From Sacculina carcini (Eukaryota; Arthropoda; Thecostraca; Sacculinidae), in NCBI GenBank assembly GCA_916048095.2, contig OU696572.1, forward strand, positions 6,281,362 through 6,345,361: DNA of 64,000 nt, written 5' to 3'. Positions 43,549 through 58,519 of this stretch are shown here, in pieces. The notes beneath the pieces are model-generated. The model made no database searches and had not been told where the DNA came from. It saw only the letters and a program-made list of their open reading frames with translations. The position numbers and the translations under genes are program-made. The first letter of the stretch is position 1. Each line of letters starts with the position of its first letter.

Positions 43549-43848
43549 GTTTAGAACAGGGGTTCCCAACGTTTTTGTACTTGGGACCCCTTCCCAAGAC
43601 CTGGGAGTCCACGCTACCCCTTTTGTTTTGATTTTGCAGACTGTCACACTTGACATTGAATATATACAAAAGGGTGATATAGTAGGGTGTATTTTCTGTG
43701 ATAGAGAGGGGAAGAAAAGTCTAAGAAATGTTCAAAAATCCAGTAATTTTTTTTGGGGAAATTAAATCACATTGGTCCAACCTGAACAAAAAGAACATAT
43801 ATTCCTTAAAATGACATTAACATGGGTTTGAACAGCTATTAAATCCAG

Positions 43849-45605
43849 CTAGTGGGATGTTTGATGTTGCATTTCAGCAGTAAGCTTTGAAATTCGTGGC
43901 CGAGCGTTTGTCAGAGCCAGTCTCATGTCATCTCCAGCATCCAATCTGTTCCTATTCTTTGTTTTTATATTAACAAGCGTTGAAAATCCTGCCTCACACA
44001 AGTAGGTAGAAGCAAATGGAACTAGGACACGTAAAGCTATCATGCTGACTTTGGAGTATGACGGATACATAGCGCACCAGAACTGAGTTATGGATTTCTC
44101 CTTAAAGAGATCACGAGCTGAAGAGTCGTTCCTTAGATCCAGAAATTCATCTTGGATATTATCTGGGATGCTGGATACTTAAAGTTCTGTACAAAATGGG
44201 TTCCTTACTAGGGCCTCTTGTTCCTGTGATAGCTCAGGGAAGTAACGCTCGACTTCTTTTTCTAGAGACTGAAGATGTTCGATTATCTCATCCTTGAGGA
44301 ACTGATCCAGTTGGCTCTGAGACTCATCCATCACTTCACAAAGCTTTTCAAACATGGCGATGCTTCCTAGATTGGTTTTCCGACTCCAGTTCTGCAGTTT
44401 GGATACAAAAGCCCGAAGACTATCTTGAAAAATGGGAGCATGTGTTTCCTTTCCTTGAAGCTTCATATTGAGCTTGTTCAGCTCGTGAAAAATGTCCGCC
44501 AGGTACGCAACCCTTTTATTCCAGGCTTCATCTTTGAAGTGAAACAGAATATCTTTTCTTTGTTGAGTCTCCAGGAAAAGCTTTATTTCATCTTTCATTT
44601 CAAAGACACGATTAACAGTGCTTGTTGTGTTGAGTGCTTGAGTCTTCACGTAATTTACAATTTTGATTACAGAATCAAGCACTTCCTGCAGAGAGGCAGG
44701 GAGAGTCTTGCTTGCGAGAGCATATCGGTGAATCATGCAGTGGATTCCCTTTGCTTGAGGTGCTAACTTCTTCACTCTCGTTTGGAATCCTGATTTCGAT
44801 CCCAGCATAGCCGGAGTCCCATCCTTTAAACCCCACATACGTTTTCCCATTGAAGATCTTCATCTTGGAAAAAAGTTGAAACTTTTTCCATAACATCATC
44901 AGGTTTTGTTGTGGTTTCAAGTGCACTGCAGAATAAGAATTCATCTTTAATGTCACCTGAATTAATGTATCTCACGAAAACAAGCAACCGACAACATGAA
45001 CTTATATCTGTTAACTCGTCGAGCTGAAAGGAGAACAAAGGGGAACTCTTGACTTCAGTCAACACCTGTTCCTTCACATCCATCGACATTTTAGAAATGC
45101 GCCTCTGTACAGTGTTATTTGACAGGGATAATTGCTGCATCTTCATTGCACTGGCTTCTCCAAGAATACGATTTACTGCTTTCATCATGCAAGGTTTAAG
45201 AAATGTTTCTCCAATTGTGTGAGGCTTTTGTTGTTTAGCAATTTCGAATGCAATGTCAAACGAGGCTTCTACTACGGCTGCAGTTTGCTGCTGAAACGAC
45301 CCACTTCTGTCGAGTCTTTGGGTATTAAGACACTGTTGATGCCGTTTGAAGAAATCCAAATCCTTCTTTGCGTGTTCTGGATGTTTCGTCTCGAGATGAC
45401 GCTTGAGTTTTGATGGTTTCATTGACTCTCCACTCAGGCACAAAACACACTGTGGTTTCTCGATGCGGTCACTGGCAAGCAGAGAGGTGATGCCAATGTT
45501 GAGGTATCTGCGCCGTTTAGCAATGGTTTCAAATCTGTGAACAGAGTAATTAATGTTTTTAATATATTCAATTGGAAAATATACTAAAAACTTAAATAAG
45601 AGCAT
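43849..45605 (-). pseudogene. hAT-1 transposase (unit B copy)
   Basis: Same frameshift and nonsense codon as 16363-18119, with one Arg-to-His difference near the N-terminus. Confidence 0.88.
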
Positions 45606-45941
45606 TTTTCCAATTATATTGTCATATCACAACAGCATGCTTGCCTCAACAACTCACCTCTACTGCTTGCCTTATCTCCTTGCCGAAATTAAATACAAAT
45701 GTTGTACTTGTCACCACAATATGCAGCAGGAGTAATGACGGGGTAAGCATTGCCTGGTAAGCAGGGGAGGGAGTGTGGCCAGTCGCGCCATTCGTCATCC
45801 ACCAATCAGCAACCACATGACTCACGTGTCGACAGCAAGCGCACACACACACACACACACATATGCGCATGCACTCACATACTCGCTACTCACTGATACA
45901 CACATACATACAGTTGCAGACACATACACATTCACACAGGC

Positions 45942-48900
45942 TAACCTGCAGCTTACCCCATCACCTCAGTTATTGGCTCTGAAAAGTGCCGTGGACTCGC
46001 TAAGGCGAGACAGCAGTGCTCTTAAGTAGAGGATTACTGGCTTGGAACATCAATTGTCCAGAATTACCGCCAGCCAATCTATAGTTGAAACGTCAATAAC
46101 TTCCCTAACGGACTCTCACAGAGTCATGCTCACCACACTGGAAAAATTCGTAAAACGCCTAGAAACAATTGAAACTTGTCTGGCCCAGACTTCTCTCAAG
46201 TCATCACCATCGATCACTCACATTACTTCCTCTGTTCCAAGCTCAAGCTCATCTCCACCTTCATCCTCAACTTCTTCATGTTCCTCAAGTCCTTCGAAGC
46301 GCTCGGGCATACCGTGCAAGAACACCCGTCATGCCGGTCGTTGACATTAGTGCACTTTCGTGGAACGCATGTGGTCTAACCTCATTTCAAAAACTATCAG
46401 CACTTCAGGCATACATTTACGTACACCAACCCCAAATTGTATTCATTCAGGAAGCTTTCATTGGCCATAGAACTCCTCCTGAATCCCCTCCTATCAGAGG
46501 CTACAAGGCATACGTTCATCATATCCGGCATACCTTGGTCACTTACATTCATTTTTCGATATCCCACCAGCACTTGTCAAATTCAACACATACGGACACA
46601 ACCTACCAGCTATTTGACATATTTTGTGGTAACTCATCAATTCAGCTGTGCAACGTCTATTGCTCACCTTCCGGTTTTTCACATAGCCATTTACCCTCTT
46701 CAGCGTCCGCACCACAGGGAATCATATATGCCGGAGACTTCAGCGCCAGTCACGTACAGTTGGGCAATATGTCACCTTTGTCAAATAGGAATGGTCGTCT
46801 CTTAAACCACTTTATTCTGACTCACAGTCTTACCAGATGGAATACAGGTGGTGCCACACATATTCGCGGTGGTACACTTGATCATATGGCTTAATTTCCT
46901 CTCGCCTCTCATCCTTTTCCATTCCTACTCTACTTTCTGATCACATTGTTTGTTTAACTTAACATTTAACTTGTTTTTTTAACATTGTTAGGTTTAACTT
47001 ACTCAGTTATGACACAACCGGTTCCTTATTCCTCTCGGATTCGTATTTCTGTTCCCCCGAAATATTGTCCCATATATATGGAATATATGTCTGCATGTCT
47101 CTTTAATGCTCCTTTACATTATCCGTCTAACTTATACTCTTCTTTGGTTCGTTTCACGCACGATTTCCATTCCCGTTATGTTTCCAAACCACATATTCAC
47201 TCCTCTCATAGTCATCGCGTTGTATCATCGCATGCCGCCCATCACTTGCATCGTGCTGAACGCCCTACAACAGATACTGGCTTCCAATTCATTCAATCTT
47301 CTTCAATCTCCCACCTCAATATTTATCAAAGGTCTCGAGAAAGTTTGTCATCCTTACAGAGCGTTCATCGAGAACTCCTCTGGGACGAGTTCACAAACTG
47401 TTCAAACCACTCTACTAGTGTTAGCACCATGTGGCGCCTTATAAAGCACGTTGTCAAGCAGCAGCCGACGCAAATTCGACACCACGATCCACTCGGGTTC
47501 GCCCAAGCGACTATTGACGAATGGGGTAACCAATCAAATCCTTCGGCTCTTCCTTCCCCCATTCGAGATGCCTTATCATTGGGAGATCTTTCCAGACGCC
47601 GTCGACTATAGGCCGCCTTGTTCTCACCTGATGATGATGATGACACACCCATCACAACATTTGAGCTTTATAGAGCCCTGTCCCGAGGTAGGGCATCTGC
47701 GCCGGGTGAAGACGGCATCACATATGCTGTCCTCCGCCAGCTGTACCGAGTTCCAGGAAACCCACTGCTTCGCTTGTATAATATGTGTCTCTCAACTGGA
47801 ATTATACCACCAACTTGGACCATCTCCACCTTGATTCCTATTCCTGAACCGAATTCAAATAAGTTCCGTCCAATTGCATTAACATCTTGTTTTTGCAAAG
47901 TATTCCAGCGTATCCTCTTTTCTCGTTTATCATACCGCCTCGAGGATGTGATGTCGTCCCAACTGTTCGGCTTCCTCCCGGGTCGGGGACCTCATCATTG
48001 TATACTAGAATTGTATTCTAGGTTCTCTCCTAATAGTGTAGTTGCCTTCCTCGACTTAACAAGTGCGTTCGATCTCGCTAATCGTGATATCATCCTAGAT
48101 CAACTGGTGCAATTCGGTTTGAAGGGCAGACTATTGCAGTGTATAAAAGCATTCCTTTCCAACCGGTATTCACGAGTGTATTTTAACGGTACATACAGCT
48201 CATACCGTCGTTTTGATCTTGGAACACCACAGGGTGGTGTTTTGAGTCCCTTTCTGTTTAATGTATGTATGCATCGTTTGTTAAGTCTTCTACCACACAT
48301 GACTGGAGTTACAATTTCTTGTTTTGCGGACGACATATGCATTCATTCTACTTCACCATTTGCCTTACAAAACTTCCTTGATGCATTCAACGTGTCTGCC
48401 ATAGCATGTGGCTTGCAGGTATCCGCGACTAAAGGTAGGATCTACAGTCCACGTCCTGTCGAAAGCCTACCGCCGTTTCAGCTCGGTGCGTTGACAATCC
48501 CTCACTGCACCCAGTACCACTATCTCGGAGTACCCGCTCACATCTCACGAACTAGTAATCGAGGCCAGCACCCATTAATTGAACAGCTGGTTGCACGACT
48601 AGAAAAGCGATTGGCACCCCTTCGTTGGCTGACTCACAACATCAACGGTATGTCGATCTATATAGCTTGAACCATATATATTTCATTTATCCGTTCTGTC
48701 ATTGACTATCTCACTCCTATGCTCATACAATTTCCGAAGGCTCATATTCAGCCCCTTGAAACCTTTCAAAATCGAGCTATGCGTGCAATTATTGGCTGTC
48801 CTATAACCACTCAAGTTGCAAACCTTCATGTTGAATTGAATCTGCATTCAATACGAGAAAGAATTGCTTCCAACATGGCCTGTATCACTGCTAAATGTTT

Positions 48901-50394
48901 ATACTACCCTCTTCGCGCACCCTTTTATACAACCGTTATTCGCCAAGCCATTACTCACTCGTCCTACAACCTTAACCTCCGCCCAGGCGGCCAACTACTC
49001 ATCCGTACGATGGCTAACACACTTCGTGCGCTCAATATGCCGCCACTATCGCCTATAAGCCCTAAGCCTCCACCATGGCTGTTGTCCGTTCCTGATGTGA
49101 CATACTCACCTGTTCACACTTCTGAATTGCCAGAATATCAACGGCAAGTTAGCATGGAAACTATCAACTATGTATTGGTCTCTCAATCAATGACAGTTCG
49201 CGTGTATACCGATGGCTCCCTACAATCCGATGGCCGTGCTGGGTGTGCGGTGTATTCTCCAGATATGGCGCCGCCACCGGCAGGCTGGGTTGGGCGAAGA
49301 CTAGTGTAGGCCACTAGCTCCACTTTCTGTGAGCTTTGTGCCTTGTTGGATGCAGTTACCCTGTTGTGCCGGCGTCATTTGAGTGGTGTGATCATATGTG
49401 ACTCACAATCGGCATTGCTGGCGTTGTCAAGCCAACAACCTGCATTTCCTTCTCTTGTCCAATGGATTCTCAACTGGCTTTCATTATCACTCACACGCTC
49501 CCTCACTATATGCTTCGTTTGGATTCCTTCACATATATACCTCTCACATAGTGACCATGTAGATAAAATTGCTAAAAGCGCCTGTTTTCTACCCCTCCTG
49601 GATGATTCTACTCCTCCCTTATCATTTGTGTTATCAAATATTCGTGGAACTGCACGTCGCTCAATTGCGGAACGCCGCTCTCAGTTGCGCGCCACCAGTG
49701 TTTCAGTGCAACACTATGACAACGTCTGCCAACATCCACACCGCTATCGCCGCTGCGGACAAAACATACGGCGACACAACGTCATTTCCGCCCGCCTGCG
49801 TTTAGGCTACAGACCTGGATGGCAAGTGTGTGCCAGTGAAATTCTCCCTCAATCGTCGTGTTGTCCATTATGTGATACACTTGTAGGTACTTCGTTGGAG
49901 CACTATTGTCTACGCTGCTCCGCCCCGAGTGACGTTCTGCCATCTGGTCCAGACGTTACTGTTGTTGATGTTTGCCGATTTCGTTTGAATGATGAAAATT
50001 TGGACGCCATCCGGCTGCGCTTCCCGCGATTTGGCGAGTGCTGACTGTCCTCTACTGCGCTCTCAATACTACTTTATTATCTCTAAGTTACCTTAGATCA
50101 ACCTCTGTATAATATCACTCCACACTTTTTCTTAGATACTTTTCCTATACAGCGTGTGTTTCTTATTGTATTAATCACGTTATATTGTGTGCATATATCT
50201 GAGTTATGTTGCATCATATGTGTTGTCCTGTTCATATGGCTTTGTACAGTTTTACCAGTATTGATGTGTTGTGGTTCGTACACTGATCTGCATTGAACTG
50301 TGTAAGATTTATTGGCTTTCATTAACCTTAGTTACTTATGAGGCATTTGTATGACGTTGAACGCAATATATTGATTGAAAAAGGAAGAAAAAAA
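45942..50394 (+). mobile_element. LINE family C (unit B copy)
   Basis: Copy of 18505-22920 between ATTCACACAGGC duplications at 45930-45941 and 50395-50406. ORF1 remnant ends at 46344. Confidence 0.93.
46331..50044 (+). pseudogene. LINE-C ORF2 (unit B copy): RT frame intact through FADD, endonuclease disrupted by insertion
   Basis: Here the RT frame is open from 47618 to 48670 because CAA stands where unit A has TAA. The frame upstream still has the shared TAG (47609-47611), and downstream the shared TGA and TAG. The end of the endonuclease is worse than in unit A: at about 46949-46990 a stretch rich in TTTAACTT replaces CTATA inside the SDHIAI motif, a net gain of 37 bp. The motif set is otherwise as in 18894-22570. 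Confidence 0.88.
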
Positions 50395-50723
50395 ATTCAC
50401 ACAGGCACATTAGATCACAGGCACGCATACATACACCTATAATATCATCTTTTGACATTAAACTAACGTAGCACGTTTTGATTTGCACCGAAGCAAAAAA
50501 GAAAAATGTAAGTGCATGAGAAATGTAACTGATGAAAGAAATATGATTATATCCTAAGCTACTTTTTACAAGGCTAGGCGACCCCCAGTGAAAGCTTCGC
50601 GACCCCCCTGCCAATGCTTCGCGACCCCACAGGGGGTCGCGACCCACCGGTTGGGAACCCCTGGTTTAGAATCTAAACGATTGCAGTGTTTTGCAGTGTT
50701 TAGAGTGTGGTCTTGCAGTGTTT

Positions 50724-51005
50724 AGAGTTTAAACACTGCAAGACCACACTGCACAATACCGCTCAGCATACTGCCACGATAACGAGTTGATTAACCCGTC
50801 ACCCGATTCACCGAGTTAGTCACCCACTCACGCACGCGCATACAAACACATGCATCACGTGCATTTCGAGACACCGAGCCAACGCCACCTAGATACGCCA
50901 CCTAATAGTCTAGGTGGCATTGACCGAGCACACATCCGCAGCAACATGAACCCGATGACTCAGTGATGACCTTGAATGCTGCAACGTTCACAATGCGTTC
51001 TCACA
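50724..51005 (-). mobile_element. Inverted LTR-like repeat of element 2 (unit B copy)
   Basis: Copy of 23250-23531, including the 50-bp CCACCTA-bearing insertion. Confidence 0.75.
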
Positions 51006-52458
51006 CTAGTGTTTTCAATAAATGTTAGTTTTTCGAACTGAAACGTCTCTTTATCTCTATGAAACCGTATTTCGGGCCCTGGTTGAGAATAAAAAGTCGA
51101 TGGACTCAAATTAGATCCATTAAAAAGTGGATAGACTCTGCCGTTTCAAACGGAAATTCAGCCATGGACAAATATTAGCCAACATTATGCCAAACATAAG
51201 CCAACAATCTGGCGAAATTAACCATCTTTGCTGTTTTATTCTTCGTTTTCCTGATTTAATTGTATGCTCATTTTTATGGTTTGCCCGATTCTATCGTGTT
51301 TTCCTTTCCTTTCTTCTTGTTTCTAAGCAGTTTAGCTCAATCTCACAATATCCTATATTTCCCATTCCAAATACGCTTAACTTCTATACGAACTGGCAAC
51401 AAAAATGTCAGCGGTAGCCCTTCATACATCATAGCTGTGCATATTTCACGTGCATGCGCACCTCTGGGCTCTTCAAGTAATTGCGTCGCGTACATAGAAT
51501 CATCTGTAGTGTATCATAGTGTTTGCTCCGCCCAAGCTCAAGGCCGCTGCTCTTCCGCCGCATGTTGTGCTCCTACACCCAACATTGACGGACGGCCCAA
51601 TAGCCCGCGGCTATTATCTGCTCTCACCTGTTCCACCATTGTACTATGTGTGTGTGTATGTGTGTGTGTTTTTGTGCGTGTGTGCTTATGCGACGTATGT
51701 GGGCTTGCGTGAGTGGGTGTATAGTACAATATGCACTGTATGCATTGTGTCGGTGTACGTGCGTGTACCAGTGTGTGTGTGTGTGTCTTGTCAAATCGTA
51801 CACCTGTAATTGGTCAAAAGTACGAGCCTCGTGCGTGAATGTGGTGAGTGCTCATGTTTATACCATATATTCTGTGTTCTATTCATCTCGACAGCATTCA
51901 GCTGGTGTGCTGACGAATGCGGCATGCCTACTCTCCAGCAATGAAATGCTGTTATCAGCACTTTCTGAGGTAATAACATAGCACAAAAGCTTTATGAATA
52001 GAGGCCATACGTATTTCGAATAATTTCAATCTTGTGTAGTAAAGAAGGCGCTTTAACGGGTCACTCAAGGATACAAATTTCAGTGAAGCACGATTAAAAC
52101 ACGCGGTTGATGCATCAACCAAATGCATCTATCACTATAATGTATTCAGGTAACAATATTTCCATTTCTATGTTGAGAATACTGAATCATGTTTGTCATT
52201 TCGAGCACTCTCCGTATATTTGGGTACTTTGATTACTCCACCAGTGTTCCAAAACCACGAGACTCACCGGTTCATTTCGATTCACCGGCTCAGTTACACT
52301 GGGCAACAATTTTTTACTTTTTGGATGTTGTCTAGATTTTTACAACTGATTTAGGGTGTTTTTGTAATGCTGAATCGGAAAATGGCATCCGTTTTTCTTC
52401 ATCATGTCAGGTTTTTGTGCTACGTTGATTTGAGAAAAAACATCTTGTGACAACAAGT

Positions 52459-53166
52459 ATCATCCTGAATACGTTTTAAGAATAAAATCGTTTTCAATTT
52501 CTCCACTGTCAATCCTAGAAAGCCTGGTACAAGTAAGCGAAACACTCGCTATCCTTGTCCCTTGGTGAACTGCAGCGGAGGAAGGAGTAGTATGTCTTTG
52601 TCCATCAGAGGATCGTAGATGACGTTGTTTTCTTTGCAAGACACCAATTCCCCCGCAGAGGCTAGTCCTTCGTGTAATGCTGAGCACGTTCCGTACTATC
52701 CCACATGCGCAGAAAGCATGGGTACTTGGTGAAGCCAGACTGTTGTCCCAACAAAAAGCTCATCATCTTCACAAAAACAAATCATCCAATTATGCCAATC
52801 AGAACCAATTTTTTTTAACACATACTTCACCGATTCATACTTCGTCTTCAGTGTTGTCGAGTTAGATAAGGGGTATAGAGGCAAACTAGTTGTCGTTGTG
52901 TAGCAGAACACATTTCAGTGATCGCTTGCTGCTGTCAATGAACAGTCTCCAATATTTGGGTTCATAATGCGGCACTCCATACTTGAACAGAAGCTGCGCA
53001 ATATATGCACAGTACACCAAATCCTTTTCTTTAGATAATGAACGGAGGTATTCTTTATGCCTGTTGAAGAAAATTTGATTCGACCACTGTCAGAGGGAAT
53101 GTTTTTATCCTTCAATATGCCAACAGTTCGGCAGACACCTTTGACAAGCTGAGGTCACGGACTGTG
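52459..53166 (-). pseudogene. MVWREP family C-terminal half (unit B copy)
   Basis: Copy of 24985-25692, directly abutting the foldback terminus at 53167. Confidence 0.7.
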
Positions 53167-56100
53167 CCTTTTACAATTTGATTTCTCCCAGCTGAAAACA
53201 AAATTGTCACAATTGAAAACAACTTTGTCCCAACCGAAATCAAATTAGTCCCAATTGAAATGAAATTTGTCCCAACTGAAATCAAAATTGTCCCAACATA
53301 AATCAAATGTGTCCCAACTGGAATAATATTTATCCCGACTGAAATTAGAATTGTCCCAACTAGGATCACAATGCAAGTTATTGATTTTATATTTAATATC
53401 AATATTTATTATTGTCAGCACATTTTTATTATTTAACTTTTAATTTTTTTGTTCGATTGCATACGTATAAACATTTCGACGGATTTGTGTGAACGCAGGC
53501 GTGTGCGTATCGGTTTGCGGTGTCTTGTTGGCGCGTGTGAGGCTGCAATGCCCCCGCGCGCCCGTCTTCTTATACATATTTTGTCTTATATGTAGGACAC
53601 TTTTACAAGCTAACCAGCCTTTAACACTAGAAGGACCGGAGCCGTCAATTGACGGCTATTCAAATTTCAGTCTAAAATAACTTCTCACTGGTTAGGGTTA
53701 CATAATTGTATTTTCCTGACTTTTATTTTTTGGTAAAATGAACATATTGAGAAAATATTAGTTGTCTAGCATTAATATTTCTTTTCTATAGAAACACAAC
53801 TACCTAGAAGGACCAGAGCCGTCAATCGACGGCTGTCATTTGGGATGGGTGTTTTCTGCAATTTTTTATCAAAACTATTCATCAGTACATATATTCAAAT
53901 AATTTCAACAACGCTAAATCTAATGGTGCTAAAATTATTATAATATAAATAATTTTAAGGGGTGTAAATTAAAAAGTACAAGTTAAATTAAAAAGTACAA
54001 GTTTACCGTATCATACAAAATGGGCACGTTTATCTCAATTTACATTGTTAGATAGTTTTTCTGGCAATTTTCTGGCATTTTATGGCAATTTAACAAACAC
54101 CATTGAATATATCAGTTTAATATCTTTGTAATGGTATACCGTTTGTTATATTTGGATTCATGTTTATATCGCAAAAAGGTACAAATTCTTGGAAGAATCT
54201 GTAGAGTCGACTGACGGCTGCACACGTTTTTTACATGTTCGACTCTGTACAATGCATGAAACATTTGTATTAATATGTGTTATATGTATTATATTTATAT
54301 TTCATGATACACATACATTCTTATCACCATCAATCGAATATACTAGAATTCAATTACACAATTATTTTAAATTAAATTATTTAGTAAAACATAATGGGTA
54401 TTGGGTTTTAGCATGCGTTCGGGCATCACAATAGTTTGACTGATCTGATTCATCAGATGGTGCAACTTGGAAGCGAAAGAGTGCTTGCTCGACTTCCACC
54501 TCATCCACTTGTTTCTTTGTCCGCATTATTGCACAACGGCAGTGCTGTTATATTGTGCAAGACCAACGACAATGTTCAAAACTAGAGCACCTCAAAAGTT
54601 TACATTTTCGTTATGAAACCAAGCTCACAAACCAATATACAATACTACAGTACGCCCGGTGCAGCCTGAAAATTTTTAGATCACCAAGCTGCAGGTGATT
54701 CTCTTGCATGTACACTCATATTATGCATGGACATACTCGCTAGATATACCCCTATTGACTAAACGAATTCACTAAATCTGTACTGCTATGTACTCTAGTG
54801 GTCAGACCCCCAATTGACGACTGCGGTTCTTCCTGGTTTATCACAATATTTTGCTATAAATTAGTCAGTGAATTGCAACATAATTATATCATTTCATAGA
54901 ACGCAAAAATATATTTCCAATGGTTGGTGTTAAATGGTCATGAATAGTATTTAACGCGACCTAATAATTAAACTGTACAAACATTTTCATTTTTTGTTCA
55001 ATATGGAATATTTAAATTGACCTCACGGCACCAAAAATAACTTTTATCTCAATTAAATTAACGCCATTGGATTCAACGTTGTCTAAACCATAAGGAACAT
55101 TATATTTCCAACCAATTTTTGGAAAACAATTGTCTATACAGCAGTCCTTATTTGACAGCCGTCAATTGATGTCACCGATCCTTATACGTAGTTCAAATTT
55201 TCGGTTCTTCTCGTGTTAAATATCAATTAACATGTTTACTTTAATTGTATTGTCAGATAGAGCATAAAAGGATATTTCTATTGGTGGTTGTTAAATTGAC
55301 ATAACCCTTATATTAAGCAAATTAACAGTACAAACGTGCAAAATTCTATATTTATAAAAAAAAGTTGGGATTTTCATATTGAATTTACGACTCTTAAATT
55401 TCTTTTGAGTTTAATTCTATTATCACCATTGGATTCAGCGTTGTCTAATTCACTAGAAAACGTAAATCACGAATCATTTTAGAAAAAAGTCGCTAAGAAA
55501 AAAGAAGTCTTAATTGACAGCCGTCAATTGACGGCTCCGATCATTTTAAATGGATAAATGCCTAAGTGACAGCTGCTACACGGGAAGAAGCCGAATCTTA
55601 TCAACACACAGGGTGCCCCGTGCAGCTCGCTGCCACCGCAGAACCGACCCTCTCCACGCTATGGCGCCACAAGGACGTAAGACGTATTAGAGAGGGCCAC
55701 CTCTCCAGAATGCATGACGCAACTCATGACTGGTATCTGGTACCATCATTTTCTGCTGGGTGGACAGCGGCTGTGGGATTGTAGAATTCGTCCTATGAAA
55801 TTGTGCTCGGCCGGGCTTCGAACCAAGGACCTCCCGCTTGTGAGGCGGGTGTGCTAACAACTGCACCACGGAGTCCACATTCTATGTAGTTCAATTTTCC
55901 GGTCCTTCTATATGCTAGAAGAACCGGAAAATTGCTAAATTGTTTCTATACGCTAGTGTTTACGCTAAGTGACTACATAATAGTTTACAGTTAAACAAGT
56001 CCTAACATTCTCAAAATATAAATATTGAAAACAATAATTGGATAAGCCATTAAATACTGGTCATTTAAGTTTGGATCATTTTAATTCCAATTGGGGAAGT

Positions 56101-56262
56101 TTTAAATTCATTTGGAATATATCTGATTTAAATTGGGACAAATCTGATTTTAGTTGGGATAGTTTTGATTTTAGTTGGGATAGTTTTGATTTTAGTTGCG
56201 ACCAATTTGATTTCAGTTGGGACAATTTTGATTTAAGTTGGGACAAATCAAATTGTAAAAGG
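53167..56262. mobile_element. Foldback-like element, second complete copy (3,096 bp)
   Basis: Same length and structure as 25693-28788, with minisatellite termini 53167-53366 and 56076-56262 and a SINE at 55559-55881. Confidence 0.82.
55559..55881 (-). mobile_element. tRNA-derived SINE (unit B copy)
   Basis: Copy of 595-917; tRNA-like head at 55803-55876. Confidence 0.75.
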
Positions 56263-56783
56263 TATAGATCATTCAACTCCTTTTGGGAAAATGGATGTGG
56301 AGCATTATCTTTTTGAAAACCATTTGTTCTTCATGTTCTCCATCACTGCAGTTATCTTTGTCACTAATGTTAGGAAATTTTCCGAATACAGGCACTTGAA
56401 TTTCATCACAGAAAGCTACCGTTCGGCGTGCTGATTGAAGATCAGGAGGCTGCCCGATTCTTTCTGTTGATCCCAGTCACATCAACAGCGCAGAAGTAGC
56501 AGTACGTGACCTGGTTTGTCGGCTCCCTCCAAACCATGGATATTCCAAAGTTCAGACTCATCTTGCCGTTGGTCCACCCACTTAGAGTCTCGGTGCATGC
56601 CTTGCATAACATACGTGACGCTGAAGCTTCATCCTGGTCGCATAGTCCAATACCAAAATATGCATGGTAAGCACGCCTTATGAAAATGGTGACTCGCTTC
56701 CTATTAGGAGCAAATGGCTCCACATATGTAGCAGAACACATCGGACTTATCTCTGCACCATCTTTGGGCCGTAGCCATCTCAT
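56263..56783 (-). pseudogene. MVWREP family N-terminal half (unit B copy)
   Basis: Copy of 1299-1819 with the same frameshifts. Confidence 0.7.
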
Positions 56784-58457
56784 TCACCTGCAGAACAAAA
56801 ATAGGTGTCTTTCCAATGTACAGTCAAATATACACCGATTACACTTACGACGTTTGTCGTATTTCCATGTCGCAGCACGTGCCTCATCTGAACAGAGCAA
56901 GATTACATCACTGTCTGAAGTGGCATTTAAATCCTTTTCATTGACCAGGAAGCACGCATCCATACATAACAGTGTTTACAAGTGTCTGCGACGTCATTTA
57001 AATTCACTCTTTAACTGATCACATTTGATCACTTCATCTATAAAGGGCTAACTTAATTTTGATCCACCAACTTTATGCTTTATCGCAACAATTTTTGGAA
57101 GAATTCTAGGTTTTATGACTTCAAACTGATCCCTTTTTGACATACTCACGCAGAACTGTCGGATCTGAATGCTCCTTGTCAATAAAATAATCATTTACAA
57201 TCAAAGCAATTATTCGATATGACATTTTACCCCCACCAACTTCTCAAATGGTCCACACATGCGTACATGTGAACACAAACGTAAACAACGACATGTAGCC
57301 ATAGCTAAAAAACTTGACCTGATTGAGCAAAATGAATGTGATTTTTGGATTCATGGCATCAGATTCATCCTAAATCAGATGGAAAATCGATGACAACAAA
57401 TTTGTTGTTGACCAGTGTTATCGTCGTTTCAAGCCTGCTTTCTCCGAGTAATGTTCCTAGTCATGAGCAAGTTTGCTTTCAGAATTTTGTAGTCGGAATT
57501 TCATTATCACAAACAAATTAATAATAAGCTCAGGCACTTTCTGGAGGAATGATATCTCGTGGAAGAGCTGTAAAGTTGGGAATGTAATTATTAGGCCTTA
57601 TTTGAATGATTCGTTTTTCGGACACATTTTTGGAACGAATTCACCGCGACGATTAACAGATTGAACACCCAATCTATATAGTCAAGTGGTGTGACATGGT
57701 TTAATGATTGACCTATGTTAATCACCCTGGGAACCTCTGATTACCTCGACAGTTTCCCGACTATTTTTGCTTTTTTATCCATTTTGCATGTAAATACTGC
57801 ATCTATGGTAAATAGTATACTCAGATATTCGACTAAGATATAACGATAATTCAATGTTTTCAGCAGCTCTTGTGCATCCCCTAAAACGTGCCGCCCGGGG
57901 CCGACGCCCCTTCCTCCGCGCTACGCCACCAGAATGAATGGTGAGATACAATTTAGTACAACCATCACTCTTATATAATCATATATTCTACGCAGTAGTA
58001 TTCTATATTTGTATGCACAAGGTTAACACAAACAATTTTCATATATGGATCATTGCATTGTTTGTAGGAAAAACTCGGATGATCTTTGCTGTTACGTTTA
58101 TAAAACCCATAACTTTATGCTATCATTTTTTGGTGAGAACGCACTGAATGAATTTCAATCGCCAGTATATCTTCAATTAATACTATAATTCACAAATGTC
58201 TTGCTAGTCGCAATTATCACCAATCAAAGAATAGATCCGACTGACACTGAAATTTAATTTGAACGTCAAAATTTGTCAAAATTTTGTTATACCTCAAAGC
58301 AAATGTGAATTTGATGATCGTTCATCAATCAATCAATCAATCAATCAATGTATTTGATATAGCGCTAATATGCACAGAAGCGCGACCAAATTAAAAATGC
58401 AAACAACGATGGAGATAAACATGTGACAACAGTAAGAACACATAATGCACACATAGG

Positions 58458-58515
<58 letters not shown>
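58458..58515. repeat. (AC)n microsatellite
   Basis: Same length as at 3494-3551. Confidence 0.95.

Positions 58516-58519
<4 letters not shown>

Larger units (their letters stand above)
43557..50663. mobile_element. hAT-1 element with nested LINE (unit B copy)
   Basis: Copy of 16072-23189 with the same TIRs and GTTTAGAA duplication. It differs by a one-base insertion near the left end, one instead of two 49-bp repeats, and a 37-bp net insertion in the LINE. Confidence 0.95.
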
